From positions 186,001 through 250,000 of the forward strand of contig NZ_JAJBMO010000001.1 in the NCBI RefSeq assembly GCF_020537505.1: DNA of 64,000 bases, written 5' to 3'. Below are positions 43,202-52,359 of the stretch, piece after piece. A program made the translations under genes and the position numbers. Source of the DNA: Blautia glucerasea. GTDB lineage: Bacteria; Bacillota; Clostridia; Lachnospirales; Lachnospiraceae. Numbering within the stretch: the first letter of the stretch is position 1; every line of letters begins with the position of its first letter. The notes beneath the pieces were generated by a model. That model saw nothing but the letters and a program-made list of their open reading frames with translations, was not told where the DNA came from and ran no database searches.

Positions 43202-44533
43202 CTACACAAGACGTCTTACAGAAGTAATGGTTCTGTATGCAGCATTGTCGCTGATCTTGATTCCATCTCTGGAGTTGGAAGCATGTACGATCTGTCCATT
43301 TCCCATATAAATTGCAACGTGTCCGCCATAGCAGATCAGATCACCTGGCTGTGCATCTGCATAAGATACTTCATATCCTGCATTCTGCTGTTCATAAGAG
43401 GTTCTTGGAAGACTTACACCAAAGTTTGCATATACACTCTGTACGAAGCCGGAGCAGTCAGCACCGCTTGTAAGGCTTGTTCCGCCCCATACATATGGGT
43501 TTCCAACGAACTGGGTCGCATAATCTACAACAGAAGATCCGGAACCGGAAGAACTGCTGGAGCTGCTGGAAGAGGAATCATCAGAAGAATCGTAATCTAC
43601 TGTATTCTCTGTATCAATCACATTGCCGTACTCATCATATTCATAATCAGAAGAAGAATCGGAAGAACCGCTTACAGCGTTTCCATCTTCATCATACTCT
43701 GCATCCTCAGAAGAATCAGAATCTCCGCTCTCCTCAGCCTCCTGTGCTGCTGCAGCTGCTGCAGCCTCTGCTTCAGCCTGGCGTCTTGCTTCTTCTTCAG
43801 CTGCAATACGCTCTGCCTCAAGCTGCTCAATTTCAGCCTGCTGCTCTTCCAGAAGGTTTGCATACTCAGTTGCCTGCTGCTGTGCATATGCGATCTCATT
43901 CTCGCAATCTGCATTGTTGGCACGGGTTACATCCAACTGATACTGAAGATTAGACTGCTGAGCCTCATACTCTTCTTTCATTGTCTCGAAATCAGCTTTC
44001 TCCTGCTGATACTGTTCCTCTAACTTCTGAACCTCTTCAATAGTTCTTGCATATTTCTGAAGGCTCTCTCTATCCTGCTCGTACATCTGCTGTGTGTACT
44101 CAGCTCTTGTAAGAAGATCTGCAAGGTTATCTGCGTTCAGCATCATCTGGAACCATGCATTGTTTCCGCCTTTTTCGTAAAGGTACTGGATACGTTTTTT
44201 CATGGAGCTGTACTGTTTATCTTTGGCGTTCTGAGCCTTGGTCAGATCGCCTTCTGTTTTCTCAATTTCCTCCTGCTTGGAAGCAATATCATTCTCAAGA
44301 GTCTGAATGGAAACCATTACATTTACAAGATCAGAATTCAAAGATTCGATCTGGCTCTCAAGCTGCTGTTTCTGCTCCCATAAAGCACTCATACGCTCAT
44401 ATGTAGCATCCAGCTGCTGGCTTGTCCAAGCCTGCTCTTCTCTTAAGTCGCTCTCACGGTCAGCCATTACGCTTACTGCCTGTGAGCCGCACATTAAAAT
44501 TGCCAGTGTCAGACATACAATTCTTTTCTTCAT
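43202..44533 (-). CDS. Secreted coiled-coil NlpC/P60 peptidoglycan hydrolase (PcsB/CwlO type)
   Basis: 443 residues. Signal peptide at 1-24 (VSVMADRE). A long coiled coil spans about 28-255 (Gln/Glu-rich), then a Ser/Asp/Glu-rich low-complexity linker, and the NlpC/P60 domain at about 335-443 with GADCSGFVQS (Cys), GGHVAIYM (His) and IVHAS. It cleaves stem-peptide cross-links in division. The coiled coil may be controlled by FtsEX as in PcsB/CwlO relatives. Confidence 0.92.
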   Translation of the reverse strand: MKKRIVCLTLAILMCGSQAVSVMADRESDLREEQAWTSQQLDATYERMSALWEQKQQLESQIESLNSDLVNVMVSIQTLENDIASKQEEIEKTEGDLTKAQNAKDKQYSSMKKRIQYLYEKGGNNAWFQMMLNADNLADLLTRAEYTQQMYEQDRESLQKYARTIEEVQKLEEQYQQEKADFETMKEEYEAQQSNLQYQLDVTRANNADCENEIAYAQQQATEYANLLEEQQAEIEQLEAERIAAEEEARRQAEAEAAAAAAAQEAEESGDSDSSEDAEYDEDGNAVSGSSDSSSDYEYDEYGNVIDTENTVDYDSSDDSSSSSSSSSSGSGSSVVDYATQFVGNPYVWGGTSLTSGADCSGFVQSVYANFGVSLPRTSYEQQNAGYEVSYADAQPGDLICYGGHVAIYMGNGQIVHASNSRDGIKISDNAAYRTITSVRRLV

Positions 44534-44784
44534 GTTTCATCACCCTCGTTAATCTTTTTGATAATCTAAATAGCTCAATTTGTAATATGTTTGCAATATC
44601 TTTTTCAATCTTGCTACATATTAACACACCCTTGAAAAGATTTCAACCCTAAATTGCAATAAATTTTAAATTTCTGTAACATTTCGTAATATATTTGTTT
44701 TAAACAAGTCAACCACATTCTGTGAATCCGGCTTGTTATCGCGGCAGCCGCCGAATTCTTATGCAATCTCCAGCTTGTTGTTTG
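44534..44784. repeat. Gap with a family B repeat copy
   Basis: GTTATCGCGGCAGCCGCC (44735-44752) and TTATGCAATC (about 44759) match the dispersed family B. Otherwise this is upstream sequence of the NlpC gene. Confidence 0.5.
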
Positions 44785-44824
44785 TAAAAAAGAAGGAAAC
44801 CAGCGTCTTCACTGATTTCCTTCT
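44785..44824 (-). terminator. Terminator after the wall-binding peptidase gene
   Basis: AGAAGGAAA-CAG pairs with CTG-TTTCCTTCT, followed on the minus strand by TTTTTTAC. Confidence 0.88.
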
Positions 44825-44847
44825 ATAAAATATCTTATTAATTCTTA

Positions 44848-46368
44848 TTACTTGCCAAACAGATCATACAGGATCTGGTCTGCTGTCATGTTTCCATAAC
44901 CATCCGGATCAGAAAGGACACTGCTGTTCCATCTTAAGAAATTACCATTACGGATGTAATTTCCAACTGAAGGATGATAGCTGAAAATGTTATATCCAGC
45001 ATACATGGACATGTACTTCTTCGCCAATGCAACTGCCTGGCTGGAATAATCACCTGTAGGAGTGGTGGTTCCAGAAATCTGAACACCAGCCTGTGGGGTA
45101 GAATGTACGATTACAACACTCTTGTCACTGCACTGTCCAATTACGATCCAGGTATGTCCGGAGTTATATCCAATATCGCCAGGCTTCAGTGTCCATCCAT
45201 TCTGGGACAGATAGCTCTGATTTACAATGCTTCCCCAGCCTTTGCCTGAATAGTAGCTTCCGATTTCACCGGATACAACCGTATATCCATATCCTACATT
45301 TGACTGTGTCTGCATTACCTGATAAGCAGCCCATCCTACAAATCCGGAACAGTCAAATCCCTTCGCTCTATTCGAAGTAGAAAGATCACGATAATTATTG
45401 TAATTATAGGCAGATGGATTGGAAGACCATTTGTTATACCAGTCTGTCATTGTCTGGCTCAGACCTTTTCTTGTGGAATCATTCCAGCCGCCGCCCCATA
45501 CATAAAGGGCTTTTCCAACAGGCTGCAATGCGCCAAGCAGATAGTTCTTAATGGTCTTGGTACCTGTATTGGTACTTGGAGTCGGTTCATTCTTTTTCTC
45601 GCCCAGGCAAATACCCGCACTTGAAAATTCATATTTTACGCCATCAATGGTCTGGATACCAGTATACATGGCGCCTGATGTCTTATCAAAGTAGTACTTG
45701 GTTCCTTTATCCTTATTCTCTACCCAGCCCGTGGCCATGGCGCCTGTACCGCTGTAGAAATAATATGTAACATTATTGATCTTCTTAAAGCCAACCGCCA
45801 TAATACCGTTGGTGGAGGTGGAGGAAGTACTCTGGAAATAGCGCTTCACACCAGAAGAGCTTGTCAGCCAGCCTCTTGCCATAATTCCGGTCTTGGAGAA
45901 ATATCGGGTATTTCCCTTGCTGTCCTTTACAAAGCCAGTGGCTGCAACTCCTGACTTCGCATAGAGATAATAGGTCTTACCTCCCAGCTTCAGCCATTTC
46001 TTCTTCATATAACCGGTAGACGGGGCAAAATAACGTCTCTGTCCTTTAGAATTGGAAAGCCAGCCTGTTACCATAACACCAGCTTTGCTTGTGAAGTAAC
46101 GTTTTCTTCCCTTGCTGTCTTTCAGCCAGCCTTTCACCTGAACACCGTTGGATTTCTTAAAGTAGTATTTCTTGCCGTTCAGTGTTAACCAGCCTTTGAC
46201 TTTCTTGCCATTCTTGTAGTAGTATGTTTTTCCACTTACTGTACGGAATCCATTCTTCTTCGCAGCCTGTACCTCTACAGAGGATGCATGACATGTAAAA
46301 CCAGCTGCCATGACCATCATAAGCAGCAGGATACTCCACAGTCTGAATTTTTTGCGTTTACTTTGCAT
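44848..46368 (-). CDS. Secreted cell-wall-binding-repeat protein with NlpC/P60-like domain
   Basis: 506 residues. Signal peptide at 1-35 (ending SVEVQA). About nine to ten aromatic repeats (GWLTLNGKKYYFKKSNG-type, choline/glucan-binding fold) at 38-255. A Thr/Pro linker follows, then a cysteine-peptidase domain at about 270-506 with FDCSGFVGWAAY (Cys), SGHTWIVIG (His) and IVHSTPQAG. It is likely a peptidoglycan hydrolase attached to wall polymers. Confidence 0.88.
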   Translation of the reverse strand: MQSKRKKFRLWSILLLMMVMAAGFTCHASSVEVQAAKKNGFRTVSGKTYYYKNGKKVKGWLTLNGKKYYFKKSNGVQVKGWLKDSKGRKRYFTSKAGVMVTGWLSNSKGQRRYFAPSTGYMKKKWLKLGGKTYYLYAKSGVAATGFVKDSKGNTRYFSKTGIMARGWLTSSSGVKRYFQSTSSTSTNGIMAVGFKKINNVTYYFYSGTGAMATGWVENKDKGTKYYFDKTSGAMYTGIQTIDGVKYEFSSAGICLGEKKNEPTPSTNTGTKTIKNYLLGALQPVGKALYVWGGGWNDSTRKGLSQTMTDWYNKWSSNPSAYNYNNYRDLSTSNRAKGFDCSGFVGWAAYQVMQTQSNVGYGYTVVSGEIGSYYSGKGWGSIVNQSYLSQNGWTLKPGDIGYNSGHTWIVIGQCSDKSVVIVHSTPQAGVQISGTTTPTGDYSSQAVALAKKYMSMYAGYNIFSYHPSVGNYIRNGNFLRWNSSVLSDPDGYGNMTADQILYDLFGK

Positions 46369-46714
46369 ACTTACCTTCCTTTTTTAAATCACTTTGATAT
46401 TTTTATCACAAGTTTTACAAAGTTGTTACATCTTTATGTAGCTCATTATATTACAGATTCTGCTTACCGTCAACATGAAAGTAAAACTCTGTAAGATTTG
46501 CACAACATTTCTGTATAATTTTGCAAGTATTCAGCAGGTGCTTCCCGTGCTTATCACAAGAAGGCTCGCCTTTCTGTATATCGCAAAGCATGTAACTGTG
46601 AAGGTACTATAACCTGCGTAAAGCAAAGCATCTATCACAGGGGACTTTGGCCAATTGCCCGTTATGGTCTCAGCTGCCAGGCTCTTATGCAATCACATCT
46701 TTTTCCCACATACG
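46369..46714. other. Gap with repeats, no gene
   Basis: Holds a family A copy (ATCGCAAAGCATGTAACTGT at 46580-46599) and a family B copy (about 46640-46698: GGACTTTGGCC, GCCCGTTATGG, TTATGCAATCAC). No gene was found. Confidence 0.45.
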
Positions 46715-46761
46715 AAAAAAGAACAGCTCTCACGAAAATTGCAGAAGCTGTCCTCTTTTTT
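46715..46761 (-). terminator. Terminator after ddh
   Basis: AAAAAAG-ACAGCT pairs with AGCTGT-CTTTTTT across an 18-base loop; T-run on the minus strand. Confidence 0.8.
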
Positions 46762-46787
46762 ATCTTTTGTAATATGTCTGTTATAGA

Positions 46788-47774
46788 TTATAACAAATGT
46801 TTTCTTAATTCTTCCCCGCTTGTAGCGCTTAAGTAAGCTGGTGCCACATCAAATACAGTCTTGCATCCCTTCTGGCCTTCCTGGTTCATGCGATATGCAG
46901 CTCTTGCATATGCTACGATTACAGAAGAAGTAAATTCCGGGTTGGAATCCAGTTTCAGGCTATACTCGATCACATGGCTGTTCTCATCATTCCAGCCAGT
47001 CTTTCCAGTACGGATCACAAATCCACCGTGTGGAATTCCGCTGTGGTCACGTTTCAGTTCTTCCTCAGAAATGAAATGCACAGTGGTATCATACTCATCA
47101 AAATAGTTCGGCATGGTCTTGATCTCGTTCTCGATTCTTGCAAGATCAGCGCCTTCCTCAGCTACCACAAAACACTCTCTTGTGTGTTTCTCTCTTGTAG
47201 TAAGCTCCGGGTTCTTGCCGCTTCTTACAGCTTCCAGTGCAGACTCAACCGGGATTGTGTACTGCTTGCCGTCTTTTACACCTTTGATGCGGCGGATTGC
47301 ATCAGAATGTCCCTGGCTTACGCCTTTGCCCCAGAATGTATAATCCTTTCCATTGGTCAGGATTGCATTTGCATACATACGGTTCAGAGAGAACATTCCC
47401 GGATCCCAGCCTACAGAAATAATTCCAACATGGCCATTCTCAGAAGCTGCTTTATCAACATTAGCAAAATGCTCCGGAATTCTCTTATGAGTGTCAAAGC
47501 TGTCTACTACATTAAACCACTGGGCATATTTCGGTGTCTGCTCTGGCAGATCCGTAGCACTTCCGCCGCAAAGGATCATAACATCAATCTGATCTTTCAT
47601 CTTCTCGGCGTCATCTACAGAATATACCTTGGCTGTCTCAGTCAGGATCTTAACCGTTTCAGGAGCACGACGGGTAAATACACCCACCAGTTCCATATCA
47701 GGATTGTGTTTGATGGCGCACTCTACGCCACGTCCTAAGTTACCATATCCCAGAATACCAATACGAATACTCAT
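46788..47774 (-). CDS. ddh: meso-Diaminopimelate dehydrogenase
   Basis: 328 residues from ATG 47774 (AGGAGGAATCAG upstream). The NADP-binding GYGNLGRG is at residue 8 and the family segments GWDPGMFSLNRMYANAI, HTRECFVV and PHGGFVI match DAP dehydrogenase. It makes meso-DAP from tetrahydrodipicolinate in one step for lysine and peptidoglycan. Confidence 0.95.
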   Translation of the reverse strand: MSIRIGILGYGNLGRGVECAIKHNPDMELVGVFTRRAPETVKILTETAKVYSVDDAEKMKDQIDVMILCGGSATDLPEQTPKYAQWFNVVDSFDTHKRIPEHFANVDKAASENGHVGIISVGWDPGMFSLNRMYANAILTNGKDYTFWGKGVSQGHSDAIRRIKGVKDGKQYTIPVESALEAVRSGKNPELTTREKHTRECFVVAEEGADLARIENEIKTMPNYFDEYDTTVHFISEEELKRDHSGIPHGGFVIRTGKTGWNDENSHVIEYSLKLDSNPEFTSSVIVAYARAAYRMNQEGQKGCKTVFDVAPAYLSATSGEELRKHLL

Positions 47775-47919
47775 TATCTGATTCCTCCTATACCACCGCA
47801 TACCGGATGCTCTGCATCACCTTTTGAAAAAGCAGGTCGGACTGCGGTATCTATCTCTATTTCACGCTTTAACAGTTTAATACGTGTGAGTTTTCTTGTC
47901 AATTGCTTTTTGTAGAAAA

Positions 47920-48579
47920 TTAGCAGCACAGCACGCCGCTTCCCGGGCAGCACATTCCACAAAGGGCATTTGCCAGACACAGCTTCAGGCACATATCATC
48001 CCCAGCCACTGGCATTCCGCCAAATGGCCCCTGCTGGGTTTCATACCAGCTTCCGCCGCCTTCCATCCGGTTCAGAAGCATACGATACTGCTGGTTATTC
48101 GGCTCCAACCGCACAGCTTCCCGGATATGCTCAAGGGCTTTTACATTATTTCCCATTCCCATATTGGCCATGGAAGAAATGTAATACCACTCTCCATTCT
48201 TCTGGTAAAGGGAATTCAGCACATTCATAGCCTCCTGATAATGTCCGCTCTGGACAAAATTTGCCGCCGCACGTCTGCGGACGCTCTCTTCATCCTCGTA
48301 GGTACTCTGGCGCTGCTGTCCTCCGAAACCTCCGAAGCCGCCATATCCATAACCGCCGTATCCACCAGAAGCTCCGCCGCTGCTTCCATACTCCCGTTCT
48401 TTCATGATCTGTTCGTATGCCTGCTGCACTTCTTTAAACTTCTCTTCTGCCTGGTTCTTGTTCGGATTATTGATATTGGCGTCCGGATGATACTTCCGGC
48501 TCAGCTTTCTGTACGCCTTTTTAATTTCTTCATCTGTCGCATTTCTGGAAACTCCCAGTACGCTATATGGATCCAACAT
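47920..48579 (-). CDS. J-domain protein with Gly-rich hinge, TPR-like region and Cys-rich tail
   Basis: 219 residues. J domain at 1-65 with HPD at 31-33. A Gly/Tyr/Phe-rich hinge follows at 68-86. A helical TPR-like segment spans about 95-170 ([15 protein letters not shown]), and the tail has [19 protein letters not shown] with seven or more Cys. It overlaps the DUF5685 gene by 17 bases. It probably stimulates DnaK ATPase and may bring a specific metal-containing or membrane client. Confidence 0.88.
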   Translation of the reverse strand: MLDPYSVLGVSRNATDEEIKKAYRKLSRKYHPDANINNPNKNQAEEKFKEVQQAYEQIMKEREYGSSGGASGGYGGYGYGGFGGFGGQQRQSTYEDEESVRRRAAANFVQSGHYQEAMNVLNSLYQKNGEWYYISSMANMGMGNNVKALEHIREAVRLEPNNQQYRMLLNRMEGGGSWYETQQGPFGGMPVAGDDMCLKLCLANALCGMCCPGSGVLCC

Positions 48580-49417
48580 GTTCTTTCTCCCGTTCTTCCC
48601 TGCGCTTCCTGCTCACTTCCTCAAAGCGGCACCACACACCGGAATATAAAATGTTCCGAAGAATATCCCCATATTTTATAATAGGAAGCTTCTCGAATTC
48701 TCTGCAGGTTTCCGCCATCATCATCATGAGGATCTGGCGTACTTCCCCCTCAAACCCTTCCATTGTATATTTTTTTGCGAAAGGATTGTAATCTTTATTT
48801 TTCACATCCTCTTCCACATCATCATATGCGTCCAGAAGATAAATGAATTTTCCAAGATAAAAGCCTATTCTTCGAAGGCTTCTCTCCCACTCATCCTGCC
48901 TGTAGGCAAGGATCTCCTCCATAATATGCCCGAAAATTCCGGACATTCTGTCAATGTCTGTCTCTCCCTCTTTTTCCAAAGCGGAAAGCTCATCCAGAAG
49001 CTCCACGATCCGCTTCGCCTTATCCGGATAAAGCTTTAACAGACGGTTATTTTTCCCCTCCAGAAGCTTTGCATAGCCAAGCTTCACATATTTTCGGTCG
49101 TCATTCCAGTCATCCAGACATTTATAATAAGTAAGAAGAATGTTCATGTCTGCACAGTACTCTGTCATCACATTCTTCCGCACTGGCTGCTTTCTCACCG
49201 GATGAAGCACACATCTGGTTGTTCCTTTATAGGTCTTCGGCTCATAAAGCCCGGAAAGTAGCATGATCACAAAGGTCATGTCATAACTCAGTGTAATCTG
49301 GCCGGAAATCCCGTATTTTTCCCGCAATTCCCTGCAAAGACCGCAATAAAAGGATCTGTACATGTCAAAATCCTTCATCTTGGTCTCCGGCTTGTTCATC
49401 ACAATATATCCAAACAT
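48563..49417 (-). CDS. DUF5685-family protein
   Basis: 284 residues, mainly helical, with [14 protein letters not shown] near residue 24, [15 protein letters not shown] near 45 and [20 protein letters not shown] near 190. Helical segments carry Asp-rich motifs as in prenyl-transferase-like folds, but no function is established. It is flanked by a zinc-ribbon membrane protein and a J-domain protein, with overlaps or 1-base gaps, so the three act together. Confidence 0.8.
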   Translation of the reverse strand: MFGYIVMNKPETKMKDFDMYRSFYCGLCRELREKYGISGQITLSYDMTFVIMLLSGLYEPKTYKGTTRCVLHPVRKQPVRKNVMTEYCADMNILLTYYKCLDDWNDDRKYVKLGYAKLLEGKNNRLLKLYPDKAKRIVELLDELSALEKEGETDIDRMSGIFGHIMEEILAYRQDEWERSLRRIGFYLGKFIYLLDAYDDVEEDVKNKDYNPFAKKYTMEGFEGEVRQILMMMMAETCREFEKLPIIKYGDILRNILYSGVWCRFEEVSRKRREEREKEHVGSI

Positions 49418-49418
49418 A

Positions 49419-49832
49419 TCAGCGCCTCTTTATAAATTTTGTGTGACACTTTGGACATTCGATCTCCACTTTCTTAAAACCGCCTCTTGGAATACGGATC
49501 TTCTGGCCGCAGCCCGGGCAGCTGTAAATATGATAATCCTTGCGCTGGCTCATCATCCGCTTTTCTTTCTGGAAACGGGCTCTTAATTTGTCCGTTGCCT
49601 GCAGATATTTCTGATTTTCCTGATAACGCTTGGAAATATTTTTGGAAAAGATTCTGAAATAAGTATACACAATTGCTACCATACCAAACAGATCCAGGAA
49701 AGCTCCAATTCCACTTCTGGTTCCGGTAAACAGAGTCAGCACAATAGCAACCAGTGCCACTCCCATAGTAAATCTGGAAAACTGATCCACTCCATTACGT
49801 CCCTGCATAAACCTCATAAATTTTTCTCTCAA
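49419..49832 (-). CDS. Small membrane protein with C-terminal zinc ribbon
   Basis: 137 residues. Two membrane segments at about 22-38 and 43-61, a basic helical linker, then CPGC...CPKC near 104 and 127. It is the first gene of the three-gene set with DUF5685 and the J-domain protein. Function unknown; the ribbon may bind zinc or a partner. Confidence 0.82.
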   Translation of the reverse strand: MREKFMRFMQGRNGVDQFSRFTMGVALVAIVLTLFTGTRSGIGAFLDLFGMVAIVYTYFRIFSKNISKRYQENQKYLQATDKLRARFQKEKRMMSQRKDYHIYSCPGCGQKIRIPRGGFKKVEIECPKCHTKFIKRR

Positions 49833-49952
49833 TAGAATGCCTTCTTTCTTTGGCGCTCACCTGCTGACAGGCAAGCGGCTGATTTTTGAAACGCTATATA
49901 CTTCTCCCTATTCCTAACCCTGTACAACGAACCATGACCATCTGGCAGCTTC

Positions 49953-51155
49953 CTATCTGTCGCTGCAAACCTGGAAAATATAGAATTTCAAGTAATACGA
50001 CTCATCTGCTGACCACAGGATCGGATGATCCGGTGCCTGGGTGCGGTATTCCACCTGACGGAGGCGCTTGTGCACATTCTTGGCAGCCTGTCCAATGGTC
50101 TGGGTAAAAAGCTCATAGTCCATAAAATGTGAACAGGAGCAGGTGGCAAGAAAGCCGCCGTCCTTTACCAGCTTCATGGCACGTAAGTTGATCTCACGGT
50201 AACCCTTTACCGCATTCTTGATGGAGCTTCTTGACTTGGTAAACGCTGGGGGATCCAGAATTGCCACGTCGTATTTCTCCCCCTTCTCTTCCAGTTCTGG
50301 AAGAAGGTCAAATACATCCTCACAGATAAATTTCACTGAGTCAGAAAGTCCGTTTAAGGCTGCATTGGCTGTGGCCTGGTCTACTGCAAGCTGTGAAGCA
50401 TCCACACCTGTCACTTCTTTCGCTCCTGCATATCCTGCATTTAAGGCAAAAGATCCGGTATGGGTAAAGCAGTCCAGAACTCTGGCGTTCTTGCAAAGCT
50501 TCTGGATAGCCAGACGGTTATATTTCTGATCCAGGAAAAATCCGGTCTTCTGGCCATCTTTTACATCAACCTGGTACTTCACTCCATTTTCCACAATTTC
50601 AACCAGGGTAGGAAATTCTTCTCCGATAAAGCCCTTGTACGGCTCCATTCCCTCCTGCTTGCGGACCTTCACATCACTTCGCTCGTACACGCCGCGGATC
50701 TGAATCCCATCTTCTGCCAGAACTTTTTTTAAAAGTTCTACCAACATTTCTTTATAACGGTCAATCCCCAGTGCAAGGGACTGTACCACCAGCACATCAG
50801 AAAACTTATCTACAATAAATCCAGGCAGGAAATCTGCCTCTCCGAAGATCACACGGCAGCTGGAGGTGTCTGTCACCTTCTTACGGTACTCCCATGCATC
50901 CCGAATTCTTTTCTCGAAAAAGCCCTCGTCAATTATGGTATTCTCATCTCTGGAAAGAAGACGCACCAAAATCTTGGAATTGGTATTGATAAATCCTCTT
51001 CCCAGAGGATATCCATCAAAATCATGAACCAGTACAATATCTCCATTTACAAAGCTTCCCATAATAGAAGCCACTTCATTATCAAAAATCCACATTCCGC
51101 CGGATTTTAAAAGGCGTCCTTCTCCCTTTTTCAGGGTTACTACTGCCAGACTCAT
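49953..51155 (-). CDS. rlmI: Class I SAM-dependent rRNA methyltransferase, RlmI-like
   Basis: 400 residues from ATG 51155 (AAGGAGAAGTGCT upstream). N-terminal PUA domain (1-75), EEL/RMT linker, then a SAM fold with DCFTHTGSFALNAG, ILDPPAFTKS and TCSCSHFM. The two Cys-containing motifs match m5C methyltransferases of 23S rRNA. The exact target base is assumed from family. Confidence 0.9.
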   Translation of the reverse strand: MSLAVVTLKKGEGRLLKSGGMWIFDNEVASIMGSFVNGDIVLVHDFDGYPLGRGFINTNSKILVRLLSRDENTIIDEGFFEKRIRDAWEYRKKVTDTSSCRVIFGEADFLPGFIVDKFSDVLVVQSLALGIDRYKEMLVELLKKVLAEDGIQIRGVYERSDVKVRKQEGMEPYKGFIGEEFPTLVEIVENGVKYQVDVKDGQKTGFFLDQKYNRLAIQKLCKNARVLDCFTHTGSFALNAGYAGAKEVTGVDASQLAVDQATANAALNGLSDSVKFICEDVFDLLPELEEKGEKYDVAILDPPAFTKSRSSIKNAVKGYREINLRAMKLVKDGGFLATCSCSHFMDYELFTQTIGQAAKNVHKRLRQVEYRTQAPDHPILWSADESYYLKFYIFQVCSDR

Positions 51156-51334
51156 AGCACTTCTCCTTTGCTTTTGCGATTTAGATAGTATTGTAGCACA
51201 CAATCCCTGGTTTTACCAGTGTTTCCAGGGGTTCTGGGGAAAAGTCACAGAAATTTCATGAATCTTAAAATTTTATAAAACGCCCGCAGATAGGCTTTCC
51301 CATCCTAAAATAAAGTCTCTTTTCCATTTATAAC

Positions 51335-51374
51335 GAAAAAAGCTCCGGAATGCATTCAAACATTCCAGAGTTTT
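51335..51374 (-). terminator. Terminator after the ECF S component
   Basis: CTC-GGAATG pairs with CATTCC-GAG; CTTTTTTCG follows on the minus strand. Confidence 0.85.
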
Positions 51375-51388
51375 CAATTCTTTACACT

Positions 51389-51997
51389 TTATTTCGCATT
51401 TGCTGCAACATGTACGTCGATCAGGTTTGCCTTAATTAAAGCCGGGCGGACTGCATTGTAAATGATCACAACCAGAATGGTTGATACGATTGCATTTACA
51501 AAAGTAGCACCAGCGCTTAATTTTGCAAGAATGCTAGCAACCTCCTGAGGCTGTCCAAGAATGTATTGTTTGTAGAAGTAGCCAACGATAGGATCTGCGA
51601 TCACGTTAAATGCAAGACCTGCGATGGAAGCGATCAGGCTCCATTTAAATACGTATTTCTTATCGTTGGTCTCATTGATCTTGGCAATCTTGTGGGCTAC
51701 AAGACCGGTAATAAGGCCAATGCAAAGCTTCAAAACGAATGTTTTCGGTGCTCCTGTAATGTAAACCGGATCCATAAGGTCTGCGATGGTCATTCCAATG
51801 GAACCTGCAAGACCGCCGTACCAGCCGCCCAGAAGAAGTGCACCAAGTACGCAGAAGGTATTTCCAATGTGAAGGGAAGTGGCATCTCCACCCGGTACCG
51901 GAATCTTAATCTGTAAAAATGTGAAGGATACGTAGCAAAGTGCTGCAAGAAGTGCAGTCTCCGCAAGTTTCATAACGGTAGAATTCTGTTTGTTCAT
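51389..51997 (-). CDS. ECF transporter substrate-binding (S) component
   Basis: 202 residues from ATG 51997. Five to six hydrophobic segments, with LLAALCYVSFTF at the start and GGDATSLHIGNTFCVLGALLLGG, the pattern of PF12822 S components. These bind a vitamin or cofactor precursor and dock to a shared EcfAAT module elsewhere. No riboswitch was recognised in the leader, so the ligand is unknown. Confidence 0.85.
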   Translation of the reverse strand: MNKQNSTVMKLAETALLAALCYVSFTFLQIKIPVPGGDATSLHIGNTFCVLGALLLGGWYGGLAGSIGMTIADLMDPVYITGAPKTFVLKLCIGLITGLVAHKIAKINETNDKKYVFKWSLIASIAGLAFNVIADPIVGYFYKQYILGQPQEVASILAKLSAGATFVNAIVSTILVVIIYNAVRPALIKANLIDVHVAANAK

Positions 51998-52045
51998 ATG
52001 TTTCTCTCTCTTTCCCGGAACTTTAATAAGGTTCCCTTTAATCAA

Positions 52046-52196
52046 CGTTTATCTTACCCATATACTGACATGTCTTCAATGGACAGTTTTGAAGTTTTTT
52101 ACAGGGTCAGTTTAACGTGCTACCTGCGCAAAAGGAGCAGCGGGTTCACTATCCTCACAGTTACACTCTTTGCGAAATCGCACCTGCTGGATCGTT
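52046..52196. repeat. Leader with a family A copy
   Basis: Minus-strand TTCGCAAAGAGTGTAACTGT at about 52159-52178 matches the core of family A (46580 copy). The rest is the leader of the ECF gene. Confidence 0.4.
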
Positions 52197-52248
52197 ACAA
52201 AAAAGGGACAGAAACAAATCTTTTAATATAGATTCATTTCTGTCCCTT
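52197..52248. terminator. Strong hairpin terminator after the DUF1002 gene
   Basis: AAGGGACAGAAA pairs perfectly with TTTCTGTCCCTT; T-runs occur on both sides. Confidence 0.85.
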
Positions 52249-52359
52249 ATCTTTTTAAATTTGTAAGCAACAACCAGGAATTCACTTATTTGCTGATTCT
52301 CTTAGTGATTCAGCATTTTCACCGTTTTTATCGTTCCTGTATTTACAGCATCCCTGAGA

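Noticed and set aside
52000..52200. Riboswitch upstream of the ECF S component
   Set aside because: No match to THF, preQ1, TPP, FMN or cobalamin cores by eye; the visible structure is a family A repeat.
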